DNA of 64,000 bases, taken from assembly GCF_033001325.1 (NCBI RefSeq), contig NZ_CP133111.1:806001-870000 (forward strand). The letters are read 5' to 3'. Below the pieces are notes generated by a model. That model was not told the origin of the DNA. It ran no database searches and saw only the letters and a program-made list of their open reading frames with translations. Positions 28,698-37,521 of this stretch are shown piece after piece (position 1 is the stretch's first letter; each line of letters begins with the position of its first letter). The position numbers and the translations under genes are program-made. The stretch comes from Rhodopseudomonas sp. BAL398 (lineage in GTDB: Bacteria > Pseudomonadota > Alphaproteobacteria > Rhizobiales > Xanthobacteraceae).

Positions 28698-29660
28698 TCA
28701 AAAATGTTCGCCGACCATTGCCTCGCTCTTTGCCCACAGCGCCTTCGCGTTGTCGGGATCGAGCGCATAGCTGCGGACGCCTCCGGCGAACGGGCTGATC
28801 AGCCCGTCGGTGACTTCGGAGAGCTGGCAGTTCTCGCAATAACGGCCGCCGACCGCGTCGGCGTCGGCGACGACGCCGGCCCATACCGAGGTCGCGGCAC
28901 CTTGCGGGATCGTCTTCCACTGGAACGGCGGCTTGCCCTCGGCGGCAAGGTCGGCGTTGATTTTCGCCACCATGCCCTCCAGCGTTTCGGCGCCAATGTG
29001 GCGGCCGAGTTCAGTCTGGATGCCGCCCGGATGCAGCGCGGTGGCGCGCACGCCGCTTGCCTTGTGGCGGCGATCGAATTCGACCGCGAACAGGATATTG
29101 GCGGTCTTCGAGCGGCCATAGGCGACGATAGGGTCATAGCCACCGCGCTCGAAATTCGGATCGTCAAGGTCGACGTCGGCGAAGCGATGGCCCGAGGAGG
29201 CGACATTGACCAGCCTGGCGCCGGGCGACAGCAGCGTGGCGATGCGGTTGACTAGCACGAAATGGCCGAGATGATTGGTGCCGAACTGGGTCTCGAAGCC
29301 GTCGGCGGTGTGGCCGAACGGCGTCGCCATCACGCCGGCATTGCAGATCACCAGGTCGAACGGCTTGCCGGCAGCGACCAGCGCGTCGGCGCAGGCCCGG
29401 ACGCTGGCGAGCGAGGCGAGGTCGAGTTCGATCAATTCAAGCCCGCCGCCATTGCTGGCATCGGTGCGAACCCGGGCGGTGGCCTTTTCGGCCTTGGCCA
29501 GATCGCGCGCGGCGCCGACCACGCGGGCGCCATGGGCGGCGAGGCTGCGCGCGGTCTCGACCCCGAGACCGGCGGAAACGCCGGTCACCAGAACCCGTTT
29601 GCCGCGGAGATCGACGCCGGCGAGCACGTCGTCGGTGGTGGAGGTGGCATCGAAAGTCAT
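28698..29660 (-). CDS. Short-chain dehydrogenase/reductase, retinol-dehydrogenase-like
   Basis: A 320-residue SDR. The cofactor site is VTGVSAGLG (25-33), NAG follows in VICNAGVMATPF, the catalytic serine region is LVNVASSGHRF, and the Y-x3-K pair is in VAYGRSKTANILF. The length and the SSGHR/YGRSK context match the classical RDH11/WWOX-like SDR group acting on lipophilic alcohols or aldehydes. The start at 29660 has AGGAAA upstream. It is divergent from a TetR regulator, which most likely controls it through the palindromes between them. Confidence 0.9.
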   Translation of the reverse strand: MTFDATSTTDDVLAGVDLRGKRVLVTGVSAGLGVETARSLAAHGARVVGAARDLAKAEKATARVRTDASNGGGLELIELDLASLASVRACADALVAAGKPFDLVICNAGVMATPFGHTADGFETQFGTNHLGHFVLVNRIATLLSPGARLVNVASSGHRFADVDLDDPNFERGGYDPIVAYGRSKTANILFAVEFDRRHKASGVRATALHPGGIQTELGRHIGAETLEGMVAKINADLAAEGKPPFQWKTIPQGAATSVWAGVVADADAVGGRYCENCQLSEVTDGLISPFAGGVRSYALDPDNAKALWAKSEAMVGEHF

Positions 29661-29736
29661 GTTGGTTTTCCTGTCCTGTGCACGACGCCCCCGGACCCGT
29701 CCGGCCTTGGCTGGCCGCACGATCTCCGATATAAAG

Positions 29737-29774
29737 GGAGGCCGCCTCCGGATTATATGCGGAGGTAACCTCCG
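29737..29774. promoter_or_regulatory. Pair of palindromes, probable TetR operator
   Basis: Two dyads centre 24 bases apart between the divergent SDR and TetR genes: GGAGGCCGCCTCC (29737-29749) and the perfect CGGAGGTAACCTCCG (29760-29774), which share the half-site GGAGG. Their position and spacing suit two TetR dimers repressing both promoters. This is inferred from layout. Confidence 0.6.
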
Positions 29775-29796
29775 TTTATCAAGGGGCGGATCTCGA

Positions 29797-30387
29797 TTGA
29801 TTGAAACGCCCAAACCGGCCGGCAAACGCGGGCCCCGGATCGATGCCCAGCGCAACCGCGAGCACCTGCTGGCGATCGCCAAGGCGGCGTTCGCCGACAG
29901 CGGCGAGGGCGTCAGCCTCGAGCAGATCGCCCGGCGCGCCGGCGTCGGCATCGGCACGCTGTACCGGCACTTCCCGACCCGCGATGCGTTGGTCGAGGCG
30001 GTCTATCGCAACGAGACCCAGCGGATGGCGGAGGCCGCCACCAAGCTCGCGGCCGAATTGCCGCCGGTCGAAGCGCTGCGCGCCTGGATGCTGCTGTCGG
30101 TCGATCATATCGCCACCAAACAGGGGATGGCGGGCATGCTGGGCTCGATCGTCGGCGGCAATGCCGAACTCTATGCCGAGGCCGGCGCCAAGATCAAAGC
30201 CGCGATCGCGATGCTGGTCGACAACGCGGTGGCGGCCGGCGAGATCCAGCTCGACCTTGATCCGCTCGACCTGCTGCGGGCGCTGGCCGGCGTCGCCAAT
30301 ATCAGCTCGGCGCCGAATTGGGAGGCCAGCGCCAGGCGCCTGGTCGATATCCTGATCGCCGGGGTGCGGGTACCGCCGAAGTCGTAA
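29797..30387 (+). CDS. TetR/AcrR family transcriptional regulator
   Basis: A 196-residue repressor. The N-terminal helix-turn-helix is clear: HLLAIAKAAFADSGEGVSLEQI, then ARRAGVGIGTLYRHFPTRDAL. The C-terminal ligand domain (SVDHIATKQGMAGMLGSIVGG, then NISSAPNWEASARRLVDIL) resembles the common SbtR-like group. No ATG lies at a suitable place; the TTG at 29797 with an upstream AAGGGG is the likely start. It probably represses itself and the divergent SDR gene. Confidence 0.88.
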   Translation: MIETPKPAGKRGPRIDAQRNREHLLAIAKAAFADSGEGVSLEQIARRAGVGIGTLYRHFPTRDALVEAVYRNETQRMAEAATKLAAELPPVEALRAWMLLSVDHIATKQGMAGMLGSIVGGNAELYAEAGAKIKAAIAMLVDNAVAAGEIQLDLDPLDLLRALAGVANISSAPNWEASARRLVDILIAGVRVPPKS

Positions 30388-30570
30388 CGCCGCGATGCCC
30401 TGACCAAGCCGAGCGGTCGGCAGCGCATCGCACCGCACCATGGTGGACCGCAGATAGCATTTGAATCGCGCGGCGTTTTGATTTTGAATAGCGTCATTAT
30501 TGCTCGACGAGCGACTGTGTTTGGATAATCCATTAAATGGCGGCCTGCGAGCCGTCGCGGCGGGCGTGTC

Positions 30571-31536
30571 ATGCGCAACGCGGGTTTTTGGAAGATCTGG
30601 ATCGGCGCAATAGGCGCAATTGTGGTCGCGGTCATCGCGGTGGCCGTCATCGCCCTGCCGCGCGCGCAGCAGCCGATGGTATCGACTGCGCCGCCGCCGG
30701 TGGTGACATGGCGGTTCGATCGGCCGCCTGGCAGCCCGATCGACGGCGCCTGGATGCACGAATTCCTCAAACTCGACAAGTCGGCCGGCTCCGACAAAAC
30801 CATCGCGTCGATCACCGCGCCGCACGCCTGGCGCAGGGCGGGGCGGCCCGCGGCGCCGCCACCCGATCCGCCGGTCCCCGCGGCGGCACAAGCCGGCGAT
30901 GCCGCCTGCCGGGCGAAGGAGCGCAGTCTCGGCATCATCAATGCCGGACCCTGCGTCGACATCGGCGCCCTGGTCGACAATCTTGCTGAGGGCGAATACC
31001 GCTTCACCAAGCCGAAAGCCGCTTATCTGGGCCAGCCGTTCCGGCTGACTCTGGTGCTGAAGACGGCGGCCAATCAGGATGTCGCCGAGCGCTTCGAGCC
31101 GGCCCAGGGCGAGGTCGTGGTGCGCGAAGGCAAGTACGCGCAGTCGCTGGAAGCCACGCTACGCGCCGACGACGTCAGCATCGAGCCGTCCGGACCGCAG
31201 CTGCGCACCGCCACTTGGGCCGCGCCGGTGGAATGGAGCTGGACGCTGACGCCGCAAAGCGAAGGCGAGAAGCGGCTAGTCATCGAGGTCGCCGCCAACC
31301 TGCATGTCGGTGCCGACAAACATCTGGTGCAGGTCACCACGCTGCGCGAGGCGGTGCTGATCCAGGTCGGGCTGCTGCAGCGGATCAAGCTCTATGTCGC
31401 TCAGTTCAACGGCTTCGTGGTCGCTCTGACCGGATTGCTTGGCGCGCTGGGCGCGCTGTGGGCCTTGGTGCCGCCGATCCGTCGCGGCTTGTCCGGCCTG
31501 TTGCGCCGCCGTGATCGGCCGCGCCGGGCGCGCTAG
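30571..31536 (+). CDS. Membrane-anchored protein of unknown function
   Basis: A 321-residue protein that I do not recognise. It has an N-terminal membrane helix (about 8-29), an alanine/proline linker (about 98-120), a beta-rich region of about 150 residues (DIGALVDNLAEGEYRFTKP onward, which reads like an immunoglobulin-type sandwich), a second membrane helix near 285-308 and a short basic tail. The topology suggests a periplasmic domain held at both ends. Two cysteines (in AACRAKE and GPCVDIG) could form a disulfide. It stands alone on this strand between the TetR gene and a small convergent membrane-protein gene. Confidence 0.7.
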   Translation: MRNAGFWKIWIGAIGAIVVAVIAVAVIALPRAQQPMVSTAPPPVVTWRFDRPPGSPIDGAWMHEFLKLDKSAGSDKTIASITAPHAWRRAGRPAAPPPDPPVPAAAQAGDAACRAKERSLGIINAGPCVDIGALVDNLAEGEYRFTKPKAAYLGQPFRLTLVLKTAANQDVAERFEPAQGEVVVREGKYAQSLEATLRADDVSIEPSGPQLRTATWAAPVEWSWTLTPQSEGEKRLVIEVAANLHVGADKHLVQVTTLREAVLIQVGLLQRIKLYVAQFNGFVVALTGLLGALGALWALVPPIRRGLSGLLRRRDRPRRAR

Positions 31537-31545
31537 GCCGCAAGC

Positions 31546-31734
31546 CTAGCGCCGCCGCGACAGAAAGATCAGCACCAACCCGCCGAGTGCGGTGGCGGCG
31601 CCGTAATAGGCCCATTGGGTCTGCTTGATCATGAAGCTGGTTTCCGGCCAGTTCACCATGCCGGTGCCCTGACCGATCCACAGCAGTCCCATCAGCAAAG
31701 TGAGGACGCCGATGACGAGGAGGAGGGTGCGCAT
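31546..31734 (-). CDS. Small two-helix membrane protein
   Basis: A 62-residue protein starting MRTLLLVIGVLTLLMGLLWI, with a second helix (about 42-58) before a terminal SRRR. The pattern G-L-L-W-I-G-Q-G-T-G and the double hydrophobic layout match small uncharacterised membrane proteins common in Bradyrhizobium relatives. It is convergent with the preceding gene (9 bases between stops). No function can be assigned. Confidence 0.6.
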   Translation of the reverse strand: MRTLLLVIGVLTLLMGLLWIGQGTGMVNWPETSFMIKQTQWAYYGAATALGGLVLIFLSRRR

Positions 31735-31787
31735 CTGTTTGCTCGTGGTGTCGCGGCCAAGGCAGAGTGATCGCGGCATCGTAATCG

Positions 31788-31886
31788 CGCGACCGCAAAA
31801 TGCAAATTTAGCGCTGGCGGATCTGCTTTGAATTTCGCAAAGGCGATGCGTTCGATGTCGAAATCGTCGATGATCACAAGGGTTAG
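31788..31886 (+). pseudogene. Decayed HigB toxin remnant
   Basis: The last 24 codons read RWRICFEFRKGDAFDVEIVDDHKG then TAG (31884-31886), which matches the conserved C-terminus of HigB/RelE-type toxins (pattern WRICF-(x)n-DVEIVDYH). Just upstream DRK-like codons are separated from it by an in-frame TAG at 31809-31811, and residues that normally lie between DRKGQ and WRICF are missing. The toxin is therefore truncated and interrupted. It ends 12 bases before higA, the usual higBA order. Confidence 0.72.
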
Positions 31887-31898
31887 GATCGAAACAAT

Positions 31899-32186
31899 AT
31901 GGCTCCCGCCGCGCATCCCGGCCGACTTCTGAAGCGCGAACTCGGCGCCCGTAAACTCAGCGCCAACCGTCTGGCGCTCGATCTCGGCGTGCCGTCGGGG
32001 CGGATCACCGACATTTTGAACGGCCGCCGCTCGATCACCGCCGATACTGCGGTGCGGCTCGGCCGCTATTTCGGCAACGCCGCGCAGCTCTGGCTCGATC
32101 TGCAAAGCCAATACGACATCGCCGTGGTCGAGCGCGACAAGGGCGCGGATATCAACAGGCGGGTGCGGCCGGCGGCGGTCGGGTAG
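31899..32186 (+). CDS. higA: HigA-family antitoxin (orphan)
   Basis: A 95-residue protein with an XRE-type helix-turn-helix: HPGRLLKRELGARKLSANRL, GVPSGRITDILNGRRSITADTAVRLGRYFG, and the HigA-specific end AAQLWLDLQSQYDI. HigA normally neutralises HigB and represses the operon. Here the toxin is only a remnant, so the gene is an orphan antitoxin that may have been kept as a regulator, or for defence against incoming HigB, or is on its way to loss. Confidence 0.9.
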   Translation: MAPAAHPGRLLKRELGARKLSANRLALDLGVPSGRITDILNGRRSITADTAVRLGRYFGNAAQLWLDLQSQYDIAVVERDKGADINRRVRPAAVG

Positions 32187-32220
32187 GCATATTGCGGCAA
32201 CCGGTTTGCAGCAGCCGGAG

Positions 32221-32313
32221 GGTGGACAAAGGCGCTGAAGCCATGCCGACCGTTCGATTGCGATAGGACGACGCAGTGGTGGTGGGCACGACGCAAGCGC
32301 GCCTTTGCCCACC
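32221..32313. repeat. Inverted dispersed repeat
   Basis: GGTGGACAAAGGCGC (32221-32235) and its reverse complement with one mismatch (32299-32313) border a 93-base element, which contains a second hairpin GGTGGGCA/TGCCCACC (32281-32313). The GGTGGGCAAAGGCGC core recalls a repeat I know from Bradyrhizobium genomes. The remainder of 32187-32522 is non-coding; its right part is probably the left end of the IS element. Confidence 0.55.
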
Positions 32314-32522
32314 CTTGTATCAGCAATGACTGTTACGATCGGCCCGTTCCGTGAGGAATGGTCCGGCCCGGGCGGCCACCCGGACCGGACCGCCGGTCGT
32401 CGGATCGAAGCCCACCGCAGCCTTGAGGGCTGAAGTGTGTAGCAGGATCGCGATCGGCTCTTCATCTGACCCGGATGGTTGAAGGAACCATGGGTTCGGA
32501 AAACAAGGGAGGGTCGACGAAG

Positions 32523-33454
32523 ATGTCCAAGACTAGCACGGCCAGCGCAGGAATCGATACCGGCAAACGCAAGCTCGATGTGGCGATCGACGACCGTCCG
32601 GAGCAGTTGCAGATCGAGAACTCCGCCGAGGGCCATCGTCGGCTGTCCTCTTGGCTGCGCCGACAAAAGATCGGCCGGGTCGGAATCGAAGCCAGCGGCG
32701 GCTATGAGCAGCCGGTGGTCGAGCAGCTCCGCGCCGACGGCTTCGTGGTGATCGTGTTCCAGCCGGCGCAGGTTCGCGCAAGCGGGCCAAGAACGACTGC
32801 ATCGACGCGGCGTTGATCGCAGCCTGCGCCACCGAGACCCGCGTTGTGCACGCCCCGCCGGACCCGCGTTTGGCGGCCTTTGCGATGCACCTGACCGTGA
32901 TCGAGCAGATCACCCAGGACATCGTCTGCTTCAAGACCCGATGCGAGACCTGCCGTGATCCGCGGCTGCGCCAGATCTGGCAAGACCGCATCCTGCAGTT
33001 CAAAGCCGTGCTCAAGGCCGAGTTCGCCATTCTGGTGCAGGCGATCCGGCAGCACGCCGATCTCGCTCGCCGTCTCGACCTGATCGAAAGCGTCAACGGC
33101 GTTGGCCTGCGCACTGCCGTCGCCATTCTGGTGCGGATGCCGGAGATCGGACGGGTCTCGCGTGAACACATCGCGTCGCTGGCCGGCCTCGCCCCGTTCG
33201 ACGACGACAGCGCCGAGCGCGTCGGCGCGCGCCACATCAGGGACGGCCGCGCCCGCGTGCGCAGCAGCCTATTCGCCGCAGCGCTCGCCGCATCGTTCCG
33301 CTGGAACGCCAAGCTGATCGCCCTCTACCGGCGGCTCACCGCGGCAGGCAAACCCCACAAAGTCGCACTCGTCGCCTGCGCCAGGAAGATGCTGATCTTC
33401 GTCAACACCGTCGTCCAGCGAGGAACGCCCTGGGTCGAACAGCAGCCCGCTTAA
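32523..33454 (+). mobile_element. IS110-family transposase, frameshifted
   Basis: The first part (from ATG 32523, AGGGAGG upstream) carries the DEDD domain start: AGIDTGKRKLDVAI and GIEASGGYEQPVVEQL. The frame breaks at about 32775-32782: the first frame runs off after VFQPAQVRA into a stop at 32814-32816, and the KRAKNDCIDAALIAACA that should follow is read in another frame. The second part holds the C-terminal transposase_20 domain (GLRTAVAILVRMPEIG, then RHIRDGRARVRSSLF with the conserved serine). Several codons seem also to be missing at the break. The element is probably dead. It lies between higA and parE; the ends were not resolved. Confidence 0.85.
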
Positions 33455-33488
33455 TGGTTGCTACAAACTACAAACTAATCGCGCGCCC

Positions 33489-35549
33489 TCACACGTCCAA
33501 CAAATCATCGCTGGCGAATTCGGCATTGTCTGAGATGAAGGCAAACCGCGCATCCGCCTTGGTGCCCATCAGGCGCTCGACCGAATCGGCGGTGCCGTCG
33601 CGGTCTTCGGGCAGCAGCATGACGCGCAGCATGGTGCGCTTGGCCGGGTCCATCGTGGTTTCCTTGAGCTGGGCGGGCATCATCTCGCCGAGGCCTTTGA
33701 AGCGGCCGACATCGACCTTGGCGTTGGCGTTGAATTCGCTCTTGAGCAGCTCGTCCTTGTGGGCGTCGTCGCGGGCATAGACCGTCTTGGCACCGTGGGT
33801 CAGCCGATACAGCGGCGGGACCGCGATGAAGAGGTGGCCCTCGTCGATCAGCTTCGGGGTCTGGCGGTAGAAGAAGGTGATCAGCAAGGAGGCGATGTGG
33901 GCGCCGTCGACGTCGGCGTCGGTCATGATGATGATGCGCGAATAGCGCAGATCGTCCTCGCGGTAGTTCGGCCCGATGCCGCAGCCGATCGCCTGCATCA
34001 GGTCGGAGAGCTGGGCATTGGCGGTGAGCTTGTCGCGGGTCGCCGAGGCGACGTTGAGGATCTTGCCGCGCAATGGCAGGATCGCCTGGGTCTTGCGGTC
34101 GCGCGCCTGCTTGGCGCTGCCGCCCGCTGAATCGCCCTCGACGATGAACAGTTCGGAGCCTTCGGCCGCGGTGTTGGTGCAGTCGGCGAGCTTGCCGGGC
34201 AGCCGCAGCTTCTTCACCGCGGTCTTGCGCGAGATCTCCTTCTCGGCGCGGCGGCGCAGCCGGTCGTCGGCGCGCTCCAGCACGAATTCCAACAGCTTGT
34301 TGGCCTGCAGCGGATTGCCCGACAGCCAATGGTCGAACGGATCCTTGATCGCCTGTTCGACGATGCGCTGGGCCTCGGCGGTGGCCAGCCGATCCTTGGT
34401 CTGGCCCTGGAATTCCGGCTCGCGCACGAACACCGAGAGCATCACGGCGGCGCCCACCATCACGTCTTCGGAGACGATCGAGGCGGCGCGCTTGCCCTGG
34501 CCGGCGCGTTCGGCGTGGTCCTTCAGACCGCGCAGCAGCGCCGAGCGCATCCCGGCTTCGTGGGTGCCGCCGTCCGGCGTCGGCACCGTGTTGCAATAGG
34601 ACGACAGGAAGCCGTCGGCGTCGGCGGTCCAGGCCACCGCCCATTCGCAGGCGCCATGGGCGCCGTTGCGGCCGGATTTGCCGGAGAAGATGTCCGGATG
34701 CACCAGCGTATCGGCATGGATCGCGGCGGCAAGATAATCCTTGAGGCCGCCGGGGAAATGAAACTCGTCCTCGGCCGGAACGCCTTCGATTCCCTTGAGC
34801 AATTCCGGATCGCAGCGCCAGCGGATCTTGACGCCGCCGAACAGATAGGCTTTCGAGCGCGCCATCTTGAACAGGCGCTGCGGCTTGAACGCCGCCTTGG
34901 CGCCGAAGATCTCGGTGTCGGGCTTGAAGCGGATCTGGGTGCCGCGGCGGTTGTTGACCTTGCCGAGGTTTTCCAGCTTGCCCTTGGGGTGGCCGCGCTC
35001 GAACGTCATCTTGTAGAGCTGCTGACCGCGCGCCACCTCGACCTCGAGCAGGCTGGACAGCGCGTTGACCACGCTGACGCCGACGCCGTGCAAGCCGCCC
35101 GAGGTCTCATAGACCTTGGAATCGAACTTGCCGCCGGAATGCAGCGTGCACATGATCACTTCGAGCGCGCTCTTTTTCGGGAATTTCGGGTGCGGGTCGA
35201 CCGGGATGCCGCGGCCATTGTCGGAGACGGTGAGAAAGCCGTCGGCCGCCAGATTGACCTCGATGAAGGAGGCGTGGCCGGCCAAGGCCTCGTCCATCGA
35301 ATTGTCGATCACCTCGGCGAACAGATGGTGCAGCGCCTTTTCGTCGGTGCCGCCGATATACATGCCGGGGCGGCGGCGAACCGGCTCCAGCCCCTCCAGA
35401 ACCTCGATGTCGGCGGCGGTATAGTCGGCATCCGCATTGTAGCTGCGCGGCGCGGCTTTGGCGGCGGCGGCCGGTTTGGGCGCCGCCTTGGCTCCCCCGA
35501 AGAGATCATCCCCGGGAGATTTCTTGTTCACTTTCAGTGCTTTGGCCAT
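33489..35549 (-). CDS. parE: DNA topoisomerase IV subunit B
   Basis: A 686-residue type IIA topoisomerase subunit that hydrolyses ATP to drive decatenation with ParC. An N-terminal 45-residue alanine/lysine-rich extension precedes the GHKL ATPase (GLEPVRRRPGMYIGG, VIDNSMDEA, DNGRGIPV, GGLHGVGVSVVNALS), the transducer, and the TOPRIM domain (ELFIVEGDSAGGSAKQARDR, IIIMTDADVDGAHI). The absence of the large insert of GyrB and the PLRGKILNV context favour ParE over GyrB. It is a single-copy housekeeping gene with an IS relic directly at its 3' end. Confidence 0.96.
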   Translation of the reverse strand: MAKALKVNKKSPGDDLFGGAKAAPKPAAAAKAAPRSYNADADYTAADIEVLEGLEPVRRRPGMYIGGTDEKALHHLFAEVIDNSMDEALAGHASFIEVNLAADGFLTVSDNGRGIPVDPHPKFPKKSALEVIMCTLHSGGKFDSKVYETSGGLHGVGVSVVNALSSLLEVEVARGQQLYKMTFERGHPKGKLENLGKVNNRRGTQIRFKPDTEIFGAKAAFKPQRLFKMARSKAYLFGGVKIRWRCDPELLKGIEGVPAEDEFHFPGGLKDYLAAAIHADTLVHPDIFSGKSGRNGAHGACEWAVAWTADADGFLSSYCNTVPTPDGGTHEAGMRSALLRGLKDHAERAGQGKRAASIVSEDVMVGAAVMLSVFVREPEFQGQTKDRLATAEAQRIVEQAIKDPFDHWLSGNPLQANKLLEFVLERADDRLRRRAEKEISRKTAVKKLRLPGKLADCTNTAAEGSELFIVEGDSAGGSAKQARDRKTQAILPLRGKILNVASATRDKLTANAQLSDLMQAIGCGIGPNYREDDLRYSRIIIMTDADVDGAHIASLLITFFYRQTPKLIDEGHLFIAVPPLYRLTHGAKTVYARDDAHKDELLKSEFNANAKVDVGRFKGLGEMMPAQLKETTMDPAKRTMLRVMLLPEDRDGTADSVERLMGTKADARFAFISDNAEFASDDLLDV

Positions 35550-35780
35550 GGTTCTTCATGTCGTGGGCGGGCCGGAACGGCGCGAATCGTTGCCCTGACT
35601 ATGCCATGGATGGGGATGCAATTGTGGCCGTGGGCCCGGCGCCGCGCCGGCAGTCCTGCCCGTAGCATGGCCGGGACCGCGAACGCCATCGCCACCTCGG
35701 GCTGGCCCGCCACATGACATGGACATTCGCGGGCGGGCTGGATATCGCTCCACCAAATACCTCGCACCGGCAGCGCCCCC

Positions 35781-36224
35781 ATGATCCGAACCCGTCCCGC
35801 AACTCCTGAAGATCGGCTGGCGGTGCAGGAACTGCTCGGCCAGCTCGGCTACGCCTTCAGCGCCGAGGAGGCGGAGTCCCGGCTGATCCACCTTGCCGCC
35901 TCGGGCAACGACCCGGTCCTGGTCGCCACGCGCGACGACGAAGTCGTTGGGCTGATCGGCTTGCAGTTCAGCACCATGCTCCACCTCCGCGACCCCGTGG
36001 CGCGGGTCACCGCATTGGTGGTGCGCGACGGCGGGCGAGGCGGCGGCATCGGCCGGGCCTTGATCGATGCCGGCGAAGTCCTGGCCCGCCAGGCGGGCTG
36101 CAGCATCCTGGAACTGACCACAGGCGTGGCAAGAACGCAGACGCATGTCTTCTACAGGAAGCTCGGCTTCATCAACTCGTCCCTGCGCTTCAGCCGCGTC
36201 ATCCCGGCGGCTGTCGTCTCCTGA
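35781..36224 (+). CDS. GNAT-family N-acetyltransferase
   Basis: A 147-residue GNAT protein. The acetyl-CoA-binding signature is seen as VVRDGGRGGGIGRALID (motif A, R/Q-x-x-G-x-G/A), followed by CSILELTTGVARTQTHVFYRKLGF typical of motif B. The acceptor substrate is unknown. It ends only five bases from the convergent membrane protein gene. Confidence 0.9.
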   Translation: MIRTRPATPEDRLAVQELLGQLGYAFSAEEAESRLIHLAASGNDPVLVATRDDEVVGLIGLQFSTMLHLRDPVARVTALVVRDGGRGGGIGRALIDAGEVLARQAGCSILELTTGVARTQTHVFYRKLGFINSSLRFSRVIPAAVVS

Positions 36225-36229
36225 CCTGA

Positions 36230-36640
36230 TTACAGCGCGCTGACCTGGGCGATCCTCCCCGCGACCGCCACGACCCGGCGCTCGGCGCCGAACACCACCA
36301 CGGCGAACAGAGCCATGGCGACGAACACGATGAGGGCCCCGACAATGGCCATCGGTTCCCAGGCGTGGCTGACGCCCACGGCCAGGGCGATGCCGGCGGG
36401 GAATACGACGCCGCCGACCATGTGCAGCCAGCCCTGGATGCGGGCGAGGGCGGTCTGACCGACCGCCGGGAATAGCCGGTAATACAACCCGAACAGGAAC
36501 AGCAATACACCGCCGATCAGGTTCAAATGGGCGTGGGCCGGCGACAGCGTGAAATTCTGCGTCACGCCCATCGCAATGCCGCCGATCATACCGATCAGCA
36601 GCACTATCGCGCTCATGCACATCATCATCGATCCGATCAT
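36230..36640 (-). CDS. Membrane protein resembling haem-copper oxidase subunit I
   Basis: A 136-residue protein with four hydrophobic segments. After the first helix comes SPAHAHLNLIGGVLLFLFGLYYRLFP, a pattern like the helix II haem-ligand region of cytochrome oxidase subunit I (H-A-H-L-N-x-x-G), and a later LHMVGGVVFP also carries a histidine. Small stand-alone proteins with this pattern are common in alphaproteobacteria and are annotated as hypothetical or cbb3-like. Haem or copper binding is inferred, not shown. Confidence 0.7.
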   Translation of the reverse strand: MIGSMMMCMSAIVLLIGMIGGIAMGVTQNFTLSPAHAHLNLIGGVLLFLFGLYYRLFPAVGQTALARIQGWLHMVGGVVFPAGIALAVGVSHAWEPMAIVGALIVFVAMALFAVVVFGAERRVVAVAGRIAQVSAL

Positions 36641-36860
36641 CCTCGACCTCGGTCTTTCATTTGGGGGTGGGAGGGAAACGGCATGGCCGGCGAGCCGATC
36701 GCTGTTGCGGTTGTGACTTGCTGTGATCGGGCCCGGCGGCGTACCGCTGCGTCATGAAAAATGGATGGGTTCTCAAAAACGCCTGGGTTAGTCACGGGGC
36801 CGCTGGAAAGGTTCGAGCCGTCGCCGCCATTTCCGTGCCGCAGGGAAGGGCGATCTGACG

Positions 36861-37391
36861 ATGGAAGCCACGATGGAAGGCCTGATCGCGTTCGTGCGCG
36901 ATCATCAGGCCTGGGCCGCGCCGGTGGTGCTGGTGCTGGCGTTCGGCGAATCGCTGGCGTTCATCTCGCTGCTGATTCCGGCCTGGGGGGCACTGGTGGC
37001 GATCGGGGCGCTGATCGGCGTCAGCGGCATCAGCTTCTGGCCGGTGTGGCTGGCCGGCAGCATCGGCGCCGCGCTCGGCGATTGGCTGTCCTATTGGTTC
37101 GGCTACAAATACAAGGGACGGGTGGCGCAGATCTGGCCGCTGTCGCGCTATCCGGGGCTGCTGGCGCGCGGCGAGGATTTCGTGCGGAAATGGGGGGTGC
37201 CGGGCATCTTCATCGGCCGCTTCTTCGGCCCGTTGCGGGCCTCGGTGCCGCTGGCGGCCGGCATCTTCGAAATGCCATACTGGACCTTTCAGATCGCCAA
37301 TCTGTTGTCGGCGCTGCTGTGGGCGGCGGTGCTGCTGCTGTTCGGCGACGTCATCTCGCTCATCCTGCAATGGATTTGGCAGGTGGCGTAG
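36861..37391 (+). CDS. DedA family (VTT domain) membrane protein
   Basis: A 176-residue inner-membrane protein of the DedA/SNARE-associated family. The conserved features are FGESLAFISLLIPAWGALVAIGAL, an amphipathic GDWLSYWFGYKYKGR, and FVRKWGVPGIFIGRFFGPLRASVPLAAG, the family's G-R-F-x-P-x-R signature. DedA proteins contribute to lipid carrier (undecaprenyl phosphate) recycling and membrane homeostasis. GGGAAGGG precedes the ATG. Confidence 0.92.
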   Translation: MEATMEGLIAFVRDHQAWAAPVVLVLAFGESLAFISLLIPAWGALVAIGALIGVSGISFWPVWLAGSIGAALGDWLSYWFGYKYKGRVAQIWPLSRYPGLLARGEDFVRKWGVPGIFIGRFFGPLRASVPLAAGIFEMPYWTFQIANLLSALLWAAVLLLFGDVISLILQWIWQVA

Positions 37392-37521
37392 CCGCGCTGC
37401 AGACCGCAAATATCAGCCGTCAACGGGTGTTTATGTCGCGACCATCGGCGGCGGATGGCCGGCACCGAGCGGCCAAAACCTGTTATTTTGCCGCCGAAAA
37501 CGCGCAACCGGAGGATACCCC

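Noticed and set aside
34329-35717. 462-codon plus-strand frame opposite parE
   Set aside because: parE is unambiguous on the other strand; this frame shows no domain.
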